From Stutzerimonas stutzeri (GTDB lineage: Bacteria; Pseudomonadota; Gammaproteobacteria; Pseudomonadales; Pseudomonadaceae), in assembly GCF_000219605.1 (NCBI RefSeq), contig NC_015740.1:930001-994000 (forward strand): DNA of 64,000 nt, written 5' to 3'. The notes under the pieces were generated by a model. The model searched no databases, was not told the DNA's origin, and saw nothing but the letters and a program-made list of their open reading frames with translations. Positions 53,026 to 61,328 of this stretch are shown here, one piece after another. The position numbers and the translations under genes were made by a program. Every line of letters begins with the position of its first letter. Position 1 is the stretch's first letter.

Positions 53026-54477
53026 TCAGAATCCGGCCGGGGCGCGCAGGTGCCAGTCGCTGACCTGCTGATACTGGTGCGCCACGTTGAGCAGGCGCGC
53101 CTCCTGGAAATACGGGGCGAGCAGTTGCACGCCCACCGGCAGGCCGTCGATGAAGCCGGCCGGCATCGACAGGCCCGGTATGCCCGCGAGATTGGCGGTG
53201 ATGGTGTAGATGTCTTCCAGATAGGCAGAAACCGGATCGGCGTTCTTCTCGCCCAGCTTCCAGGCCAGGTTCGGCGTGGTCGGGCCGAGGATCAGGTCGA
53301 CCTGCTCGAAGGCCGCGACGAAGTCCTGCTTGATCAGGCGGCGGATCTTCTGAGCCTTGAGGTAGTAGGCATCGTAGTAGCCGGCCGACAGCGCATAGGT
53401 GCCGACCATGATGCGCCGCTTGACCTCGTCGCCGAAGCCTTCGGCGCGCGAGCGCTTGTAGAGGTCGGTCAGATCGACCGGATTCTCGCAACGATAGCCG
53501 AAGCGCACGCCATCGAAGCGCGAGAGGTTGGAAGAGGCCTCGGCCGGCGCGATCACATAATAGGAAGGAATCGCATGCTGCATGTTCGGCAGGCTGATCT
53601 CCTTGACCGTGGCGCCGAGCTTCTTCAGCTCCTCGACGGACGCCATGACGGCATCGGCGATCTTCGGGTCGAGGCCGGCACCGAAGTACTCCTTCGGCAG
53701 ACCGATGCGCAGGCCGGCGAGCGGCTGGCTAAGGGCGGCGAGGTAGTCATCCAGCGGCTGCTCGACGCTGGTCGAGTCCTTCGGGTCGAAGCCGGCCATG
53801 GCCGAGAGCAGCAGCGCGCAGTCTTCAGCGGTGCGCGCCATCGGGCCGCCCTGGTCGAGGCTCGAGGCGTAGGCCACCATGCCCCAGCGCGAGACGCGCC
53901 CGTAGGTGGGCTTGAGACCGGTGAGGTTGGTCAGCGCGGCCGGCTGGCGGATCGAGCCGCCAGTGTCGGTTCCGGTGGCAGCTGGCAGCAGACGTGCCGC
54001 AATGGCCGCTGCGGAACCGCCGGAGGAACCGCCCGGTACGCGGGACAGGTCCCAAGGGTTCTTCACCGCGCCGTAGTAGCTCGACTCGTTGGCCGAGCCC
54101 ATGGCGAATTCGTCCATGTTCAGCTTGCCGAGCGTGACCGTGCCGGCGGCGGCGAGGCGTTCCACCACGGTGGCGTCGTAGGGCGCCTTGAAGCTGTCGA
54201 GGATCTTCGAGCCGCAGCTGGTGCGAATGCCCTGGGTGCAGAACAGGTCCTTGTGACCGATTGGCGCACCGAGCAGCGCACCGTTCTCGCCGGCGGCGCG
54301 ACGCGCATCGGCGGCCTTCGCCTGGGTGATGGCGAGTTCATCGGTGACGCTGATGAAGCTGTTCAGTTGCGGGTCGAGCTGTTCGATGCGCGCCAGCAGG
54401 GTGCGTGTCAGCTCTTCGGCAGAAAAGCGCTTCTCCGCGAGGTTGCGGGCAATCTCGGCGAGCGTCAGGTTGTGCAT
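53026..54477 (-). CDS. gatA: Asp-tRNA(Asn)/Glu-tRNA(Gln) amidotransferase subunit A
   Basis: A 483-residue amidase-signature glutaminase that supplies ammonia to GatB. The Ser-cisSer-Lys triad is visible as Lys in [12 protein letters not shown], the cis-Ser in the GSIRQPA-proximal block [12 protein letters not shown], and the nucleophile in [19 protein letters not shown] 54477 is chosen because AGGA is 8 bases upstream and the family starts with a short HxLTLAEIA sequence; an upstream GTG/ATG at 54495/54492 overlaps the gatC stop. Middle gene of gatC-gatA-gatB. Confidence 0.97.
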   Translation of the reverse strand: MHNLTLAEIARNLAEKRFSAEELTRTLLARIEQLDPQLNSFISVTDELAITQAKAADARRAAGENGALLGAPIGHKDLFCTQGIRTSCGSKILDSFKAPYDATVVERLAAAGTVTLGKLNMDEFAMGSANESSYYGAVKNPWDLSRVPGGSSGGSAAAIAARLLPAATGTDTGGSIRQPAALTNLTGLKPTYGRVSRWGMVAYASSLDQGGPMARTAEDCALLLSAMAGFDPKDSTSVEQPLDDYLAALSQPLAGLRIGLPKEYFGAGLDPKIADAVMASVEELKKLGATVKEISLPNMQHAIPSYYVIAPAEASSNLSRFDGVRFGYRCENPVDLTDLYKRSRAEGFGDEVKRRIMVGTYALSAGYYDAYYLKAQKIRRLIKQDFVAAFEQVDLILGPTTPNLAWKLGEKNADPVSAYLEDIYTITANLAGIPGLSMPAGFIDGLPVGVQLLAPYFQEARLLNVAHQYQQVSDWHLRAPAGF

Positions 54478-54491
54478 GGCGGTGTCCTTCA

Positions 54492-54779
54492 TCACTCGAT
54501 CACCCGGGGAACCAGATACAGGCCTTCTTCCACGGCCGGTGCGATGGCCTGGTAGGCGTCGCGCTGATTGCGTTCGGTGACCACGTCGGCGCGCAGGCGC
54601 TGGGTGGTTTCCAGCGGGTGAGCCAGAGGCTCGATGCCGGTGGTGTCGACCGCCTGCATGCGATCGATCAGGCCGAGGATATTGTTGAGGGTCTCGGTGG
54701 TGCGGGGCAGGTCGGCTTCAGACAGGCCCAGTCGGGCCAGGTGAGCGATCTTTTCCACCTCGGTGCGTTCAAGCGCCAT
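54492..54779 (-). CDS. gatC: Asp-tRNA(Asn)/Glu-tRNA(Gln) amidotransferase subunit C
   Basis: A 95-residue helper subunit that stabilises GatA-GatB. The family pattern is [18 protein letters not shown] near the N-terminus and the central [25 protein letters not shown], with ending [14 protein letters not shown] 54779 matches the family start; the longer frame has an unrelated leader. It heads the gatCAB operon. Confidence 0.97.
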   Translation of the reverse strand: MALERTEVEKIAHLARLGLSEADLPRTTETLNNILGLIDRMQAVDTTGIEPLAHPLETTQRLRADVVTERNQRDAYQAIAPAVEEGLYLVPRVIE

Positions 54780-56135
<1,356 letters not shown>

Positions 56136-56155
56136 GTTAGCGCTTCGTCGCTCAT

Positions 56156-56196
56156 GACAAGCCGAAAGCTCCGGTTGCGCCGGCTTTCGGCTTGTC
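56156..56196 (+). terminator. 14-bp hairpin between mreB and mreC
   Basis: GACAAGCCGAAAGC and GCTTTCGGCTTGTC form a perfect 14-bp stem with a 13-base loop, 21 bases after mreB stop. No T-run follows. It may partly terminate or stabilise the mreB mRNA. It overlaps the in-frame TTG at 56,192 upstream of mreC, arguing against that start. Confidence 0.75.
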
Positions 56197-56233
56197 GCGT
56201 TTAGCCCCAGCCATCAGCCAAGAGGTAGTCGCG

Positions 56234-57232
56234 ATCAAGCCGCTATTTGCCAAAGGACCCATGCTCGGCGTACGCCTGTTGGTGTTCGTCGTGCTTTGTG
56301 TCGTGCTGATGGTGGTGGATGCCCGCTTCGACGCGCTGAAGACCGTCCGCAGCCAGATGGGCCTGGTGCTGACTCCGTTCTACTGGGTCGCCGATATGCC
56401 GGTGCGTATCTGGCGCGGGGCAACAGCCCAGATAGCCACCAGCAACAGCCTGATGGCAGAGAACGAGCGGCTCAAGGCCGAGGCGCTGCTGATGCAGCGG
56501 CGGCTGCAGAAGCTGGCCACGCTCACCGAACAGAACGTGCGCTTGCGCGAGCTGCTCAACTCCTCGGCGCTGGTCGACGACCGGGTGCTGGTTGCCGAGT
56601 TGATCGGCCTGGACCCCAACCCCTTCACCCACCGCATCCTGATCGACAAGGGCGAGAAGGACGGCGTGTTCATGGGGCAGCCGGTGCTCGATGCCAGCGG
56701 CCTGATGGGGCAGGTGGTCGAAGTGCTGCCGTACGCCGCGCGGGTCCTGCTGCTGACCGACGTCACCCACAGCATTCCGGTCCAGGTCAACCGCAACGGC
56801 CTGCGCGCCATTGCGGTCGGAACCGGCAATCCGGACTACCTCGAGCTGCGCCACGTGGCCGAGACCGCCGACATCAAGGCCGGCGACCTGCTGGTCAGCT
56901 CCGGGCTTGGGCAGCGTTTTCCCAGCGGTTACCCGGTGGCGCAAGTGACCGAGGTGGTGCACGGTTCCGGTCAGCCTTTCGCCATCGTGCGTGCGGTGCC
57001 GACGGCGATGCTCAATCGTAGCCGCTACCTGATGCTGGTCTTCAGTGATTCGCGGACACCCGAAGAGCGCGCGGCCGCTGCCGCCGAAGCGCAGGCCGAC
57101 GCCGATCAGAAAGCTGCCGCCGAAGGGGCCGCGGCGAGCCAGGCGCCTGGCGAGTCCGGCAGCGCTGCCGAAGGCGCACAACCGGCCGCCGGTGCCGCGC
57201 CGGCGGCACCAGCCCAGGAGGCGGGACAATGA
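56234..57232 (+). CDS. mreC: Rod shape-determining protein MreC (probable AUC start)
   Basis: A 332-residue bitopic inner membrane protein linking MreB to the periplasmic PBP/RodA machinery. One helix (about residues 12-32) precedes a coiled coil (about 65-105, LMAENERLKAEALLMQRRLQK) and a beta-barrel periplasmic domain with RILIDKGEKDGVFMGQPVLD and SSGLGQRFPSGYPVAQV. The tail is Ala/Pro-rich. The start is odd: the conserved N-terminus KPLFAKGP lies upstream of the first ATG (56,261), and an ATC at 56,234 sits 8 bases after AAGAGG, exactly where E. coli MreC has its ATG (MKPIFSRGP). The TTG at 56,192 lies in a hairpin. Confidence 0.93.
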   Translation: MKPLFAKGPMLGVRLLVFVVLCVVLMVVDARFDALKTVRSQMGLVLTPFYWVADMPVRIWRGATAQIATSNSLMAENERLKAEALLMQRRLQKLATLTEQNVRLRELLNSSALVDDRVLVAELIGLDPNPFTHRILIDKGEKDGVFMGQPVLDASGLMGQVVEVLPYAARVLLLTDVTHSIPVQVNRNGLRAIAVGTGNPDYLELRHVAETADIKAGDLLVSSGLGQRFPSGYPVAQVTEVVHGSGQPFAIVRAVPTAMLNRSRYLMLVFSDSRTPEERAAAAAEAQADADQKAAAEGAAASQAPGESGSAAEGAQPAAGAAPAAPAQEAGQ

Positions 57233-57717
57233 TCAGTGGGCGTCCGAACAACGGTTGGGTCATCTGGTTCAGTCTGACGCTCGCACTGTTGCTCAGCGTC
57301 GCGCCGATGCCCGGCAGTGCGGAAATCGCCCGGCCGTTGTGGCTGGGCCTGGTGATTGCCTTCTGGTCGCTGACGTTGCCGCATCGCGGCGGTCTGGGTG
57401 CAGCCTTCTGCTTCGGGCTGGCGCAGGACGTGCTCGCCGGCACCCTGTTCGGCCAGAGCGCGTTGCCGCTGATTCTCATCGCCTTTCTGGTGCTGAGCCT
57501 GCAGCAGCGTCTGCGCATGTTTCCCCTGTGGCAGCAAAGCATGGTGCTGCTGGTCGTGCTTGGCCTCGCGCAGCTGGTCCAGCTCAGGCTCAACACGCTG
57601 ACCGGCAATCGTCCGCCGACCTTGCTGTTCCTGGTGCCGGTGCCCATCAGCGCGCTGCTCTGGCCATGGGTCTACGTGGCGTTGCAGGGAATGCGCCAGC
57701 GGTTTGCCGTTTACTGA
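57229..57717 (+). CDS. mreD: Rod shape-determining protein MreD
   Basis: A 162-residue inner membrane protein with five or six hydrophobic helices, partner of MreC in the elongasome. Family features are the opening NGWVIWFSLTLALLLSVAP, the conserved RPLWLGLVIAFWSLTLPHRGGLG, and GLAQDVLAGTLFGQSALPLILIA. It overlaps mreC by 4 bases (ATGA), so it is translationally coupled. Confidence 0.96.
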   Translation: MISGRPNNGWVIWFSLTLALLLSVAPMPGSAEIARPLWLGLVIAFWSLTLPHRGGLGAAFCFGLAQDVLAGTLFGQSALPLILIAFLVLSLQQRLRMFPLWQQSMVLLVVLGLAQLVQLRLNTLTGNRPPTLLFLVPVPISALLWPWVYVALQGMRQRFAVY

Positions 57718-57777
57718 TCCTCCGCGCGCTGCGCATCCGGTCAAAAGTCTGCTGTTTTGTGTGGGTTTGTGTCGCTC

Positions 57778-57792
57778 GGCACGGGCCGTGCC
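57778..57792. promoter_or_regulatory. 15-bp perfect dyad upstream of the PEGA gene
   Basis: GGCACGG-G-CCGTGCC, in the 179-base gap between mreD and the next gene. It could be an operator or part of a weak terminator for mreBCD. Confidence 0.4.
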
Positions 57793-57896
57793 TTGATGAT
57801 GTATGGCATTTCTGAAATCATCCGCGCCGGGATGGCGTTCAGCCATCACCTGTTCCGCTTCAGACCACGATAAGCACAACAGCACGGGCGACGAGT

Positions 57897-59045
57897 ATGG
57901 AAGCTGGCATTTCGATTTTTTCCAAGGCCGAAGGCACTCGCGCTCCGCGCGTTCTGCTGGCAATCAGCGCAGTCGGAGCGTTGCTGGCGCTGGGCATGAA
58001 CAGCAGCTACACCCAGGCCGACGCTGCCCCGCAGGCATCACAGCTATCCACCCCGGCGGCACCCGAATCTCCTGCTGCGGGCGGTACCACCGCCGTTGAA
58101 GCCTCCGCCGAATCGCCGCGTGCCGAGCAGCTGAGCAGCAAGATCGCCGAACTCGACGCCATCCTTCTCGATAAACAGAAGCTCGAAGATGCCCTCCGCA
58201 CCGAGAAGAGCGAACTGGCGGCTGCGCAATTGCAAATGGCGAACAGCAAGAAGCTGATTCGCATGGAGGTAGACGAGTTTCTCGGGCAGAGCGCCGAGCG
58301 CAAGCGCCTCGACGAGCTGCTCGACGAGCACAAGCGCAATGCAGAGGCTGTGGCGGCCATTTCCGGGCGTGTCGAGGCGCTGGAAAAGGACCTGGGCAGC
58401 CAGCACCTGAAGTTTTCTCTCGCCGCGCGCGACGTCGAACGCCTCAAGTCGCAACTGGCGGCTGAAATCCGTGAGCGCAACAGCAAGAAGATTCAGAGCA
58501 TCGCGCGCAAGCTGGACAAGACCATCCGCTTCGAACAGCCGGTGTCCTTCCGTTGCTCGGCCAGCAAGAGCCTGGCCGCGTGCCTCGCCGAGCACCGCAA
58601 CGATGGTCAGATGTCGCAGTGGGTGCTGGAGAACTACCAGCGCGTCCTGGCCGACGACATTCGTGAGCAGGTTACCGAGCTGAGGATGGATCCCAGCTGG
58701 TATCGCTACCGCACCCGTACCGAGTTCGCTCAGGCGAGCATGAGCCTGGACGGTACCGTTCAGGCTCTGATGAATGTCGAGGCCACCATCAGCGCCAAGC
58801 AGATGATGCCCTGCGCCATCCTCGACGTGCCGTTCGAACAGTGCGACAGCAAGATGTATTCGCTGATCGTACGCAGCAACAAGTACGACGATCGGGTGCG
58901 CATCAATGATCAGGACCATGGCGCAACGCCGGTCTCGCTGATGCTCGACGGAGGCATCTACGATATTCAGATCACTTCCGGTGGCACGACCCAGAAGCGC
59001 ACGCTGTCGCTCAAGGGCGACCAGGTGGTCAACTTCCGATTCTGA
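57897..59045 (+). CDS. Membrane-anchored coiled-coil protein with C-terminal PEGA domain
   Basis: A 382-residue protein of unknown function. One hydrophobic segment (about 17-33) makes it membrane-anchored or exported. An Ala/Pro/Ser-rich linker (about 40-75) leads to a long charged coiled coil (about 76-210). A middle domain (about 211-325) has four cysteines (C220, C229, C306, C316), possibly two disulfides. The C-terminal 50 residues (RVRINDQDHGATPVSLML, GGIYDIQITSGG, TLSLKGDQVVNF) match the PEGA beta-sandwich, which often binds surface-layer or wall components. It interrupts the normally tight mreBCD-maf-rng row, suggesting a cell-envelope role, but this is inference. Confidence 0.8.
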   Translation: MEAGISIFSKAEGTRAPRVLLAISAVGALLALGMNSSYTQADAAPQASQLSTPAAPESPAAGGTTAVEASAESPRAEQLSSKIAELDAILLDKQKLEDALRTEKSELAAAQLQMANSKKLIRMEVDEFLGQSAERKRLDELLDEHKRNAEAVAAISGRVEALEKDLGSQHLKFSLAARDVERLKSQLAAEIRERNSKKIQSIARKLDKTIRFEQPVSFRCSASKSLAACLAEHRNDGQMSQWVLENYQRVLADDIREQVTELRMDPSWYRYRTRTEFAQASMSLDGTVQALMNVEATISAKQMMPCAILDVPFEQCDSKMYSLIVRSNKYDDRVRINDQDHGATPVSLMLDGGIYDIQITSGGTTQKRTLSLKGDQVVNFRF

Positions 59046-59053
59046 GTCATCCC

Positions 59054-59078
59054 GGCCGGCGTAGCCTTTACGCCGGCC
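59054..59078 (+). terminator. Hairpin after the PEGA gene
   Basis: GGCCGGCGTA-GCCTT-TACGCCGGCC, perfect 10-bp stem 8 bases after the stop, without a T-run. It separates the PEGA gene from maf. Confidence 0.65.
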
Positions 59079-59143
59079 TCTGCGCCTTCCTCGACGTACC
59101 CGGATATGCGACGCTGTCGCTTATTTATCGTTGAGGACCCGCC

Positions 59144-59734
59144 ATGGGCGCTTTGTTTCTTGCCTCGGCATCACCCCGTCGCCGCGAGCTGCTCGCGCAG
59201 ATCGGCGTTCCGTTTTCCCTGCTCAGCGTATCCGTCGACGAGACGCCATCACCGACCGAAACCCCTGAGGCCTACGTCGAGCGCGTCGCGAGAGACAAGG
59301 CATTGACCGGACTGGCGAACCTGGGCGATGGCCAGGGCTGCGTGCTGGGCGCCGACACCAGCGTGGTGCTCGATCAGCACATTCTGGGCAAGCCGGTCGA
59401 TCGTGCCGATGGTCTGGCCATGCTCGTGGCCCTGTCCGGGCGTACCCACCGGGTCATGACGGCAGTGGCCGTGGCCAGCCGCGAGGCTTGCGAAGTGCGC
59501 ACCGTAATCAGCGAAGTAACCTTCCGCACCATCAGCGATGACGAGGCCGAACGCTACTGGGCCAGCGGCGAACCGTTGGACAAGGCGGGTGGCTACGCCA
59601 TTCAGGGTTGGGGGGCGGTATTCGTCAGTCAACTGCATGGCAGCTACTCGGCGGTGGTCGGCCTGCCATTGTGCGAAACCGCGCAGCTGCTCGATGCGTT
59701 CGGCCTGGCGCGTTGGACCAAAGCCTCACGCTAG
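59144..59734 (+). CDS. maf: Maf/YhdE nucleotide pyrophosphatase
   Basis: A 196-residue Maf-family enzyme that hydrolyses dTTP/UTP or modified nucleotides and can slow septation when overproduced. Signatures are [17 protein letters not shown] at the N-terminus, [18 protein letters not shown] with the catalytic Asp, and [16 protein letters not shown]. The order of these matches the YhdE branch. ATG 59144 begins the family N-terminus. It is followed by rng, 87 bases later. Confidence 0.96.
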   Translation: MGALFLASASPRRRELLAQIGVPFSLLSVSVDETPSPTETPEAYVERVARDKALTGLANLGDGQGCVLGADTSVVLDQHILGKPVDRADGLAMLVALSGRTHRVMTAVAVASREACEVRTVISEVTFRTISDDEAERYWASGEPLDKAGGYAIQGWGAVFVSQLHGSYSAVVGLPLCETAQLLDAFGLARWTKASR

Positions 59735-59821
59735 AGCCTTGCGGCTTCGGCCCGCAGGCCGGTTAGAATCGTCCAGGACCCGCAGCCAGAGCTGCCCATC
59801 AAGCCACCGCCGAGAACAACA

Positions 59822-61279
59822 ATGAGCGAAGAAATCCTGATGAACATCACCCCCATGGAATCGCGGGTGGCGGTGGTGGAGAACGGTGTGCTGCAGGAGG
59901 TGCATGTCGAGCGCACGCAACGCCGTGGCATCGTCGGCAGTATCTACAAAGGCAAGGTGGTGCGGGTGCTGCCCGGCATGCAGGCGGCCTTCGTCGATAT
60001 TGGTCTGGACCGCGCGGCGTTCATCCACGCCTCGGAGATTTCCGCGCGCGAAGGCAACGCGGTCGAGCCGATCAATGCGCTGGTACACGAGGGGCAGAGC
60101 CTGGTGGTCCAGGTCACCAAGGACCCGATCGGCACCAAGGGCGCGCGCCTGACCACCCAGCTGTCGATCCCGTCGCGCTATCTGGTCTACATGCCGCGCA
60201 CCAGCCATGTCGGCATTTCCCTGCGCATCGAGGACGAAGCCGAGCGCGAACGGCTCAAGCAGGTGGTTGCCGAATGCGTGGCGGCCGAAGGCATCCAGGA
60301 GGCCGGCGGCTTCATTCTGCGCACCGCCGCCGAGGGTGCGGGCCGCGACGAAATCCTCATGGATATCCGCTACCTGCGCCGACTCTGGGAGCAGATCGCG
60401 GGCCAGATCAAGACCGCCGCCGCCCCGACGGTGATCTACGAGGACCTGTCATTGGCCATGCGCACCCTGCGCGACCTGGTCAATCCGCGGATCGAGAAGA
60501 TCCGCATCGACTCGCGGGAAAACTTCCAGAAGGTCAGCCAGTTCGTCGGCGAACTGATGCCCGAACTGGGTGACCGACTCGAGCATTACCCCGGTGAACG
60601 CCCGATCTTCGATCTCTATGGCGTCGAGGACGAGATTCAGAAGGCGCTGGAGCGCAAGGTGATGCTCAAGTCCGGCGGCTACCTGATCATCGACCCCGCC
60701 GAAGCGATGACCACCATCGACGTCAACACCGGCGCCTTCGTAGGTCACCGCACCCTCGAGGAAACCATCTTCAAGACCAACCTCGAGTCGGCCACTGCCA
60801 TCGCCCGCCAGCTGCGGCTGCGCAACCTGGGCGGGATCATCATCATCGACTTCATCGACATGGAGGACGAGGAGCATCGCCGGCAGGTGCTGCGCACCCT
60901 GGAGAAGCAGCTGGAGCGCGACCACGCCAAGACCAACATCATCGGCATCACCGAGCTCGGCCTGGTGCAGATGACCCGCAAGCGTACCCGCGAAAGTCTC
61001 GAACAGGTGCTCTGCGAGCCATGCATGTGCTGCCAGGGTCGCGGCAAGCTGAAGACGCCGGAGACGGTCTGCTACGAGATCTTCCGCGAAATCCTGCGCG
61101 AGGCCCGCGCCTACCAGGCCGAGGGTTATCGGGTGCTCGCCAACCAGAAGGTGATCGATCGCCTGCTGGACGAGGAGTCGGGCAATGTCGCCGATCTCGA
61201 GGCTTTCATCGGCCGCTCCATCAAGTTCCAGGTGGAAAGCATGTATTCCCAGGAACAGTACGACGTGGTGCTGCTCTGA
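59822..61279 (+). CDS. rng: Ribonuclease G
   Basis: A 485-residue endoribonuclease of the RNase E/G family that trims the 5' end of 16S rRNA and degrades some mRNAs. The N-terminal S1 domain (GIVGSIYKGKVVRVLPGMQAAFVDIG) is followed by the DNase I-like catalytic domain with Asp in IDVNTGAFVG and the second Asp in IIIIDFIDMEDEE. The zinc-link cysteines are in LCEPCMCCQGRG, with an extra adjacent Cys compared with E. coli CPTC. The N-terminus matches E. coli RNase G, so ATG 59822 is confident. Confidence 0.97.
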   Translation: MSEEILMNITPMESRVAVVENGVLQEVHVERTQRRGIVGSIYKGKVVRVLPGMQAAFVDIGLDRAAFIHASEISAREGNAVEPINALVHEGQSLVVQVTKDPIGTKGARLTTQLSIPSRYLVYMPRTSHVGISLRIEDEAERERLKQVVAECVAAEGIQEAGGFILRTAAEGAGRDEILMDIRYLRRLWEQIAGQIKTAAAPTVIYEDLSLAMRTLRDLVNPRIEKIRIDSRENFQKVSQFVGELMPELGDRLEHYPGERPIFDLYGVEDEIQKALERKVMLKSGGYLIIDPAEAMTTIDVNTGAFVGHRTLEETIFKTNLESATAIARQLRLRNLGGIIIIDFIDMEDEEHRRQVLRTLEKQLERDHAKTNIIGITELGLVQMTRKRTRESLEQVLCEPCMCCQGRGKLKTPETVCYEIFREILREARAYQAEGYRVLANQKVIDRLLDEESGNVADLEAFIGRSIKFQVESMYSQEQYDVVLL

Positions 61280-61328
61280 ACAGAGGTACACCAGACCGCC
61301 AGGGCCGGGATAACCGGAGCGCATCGGC

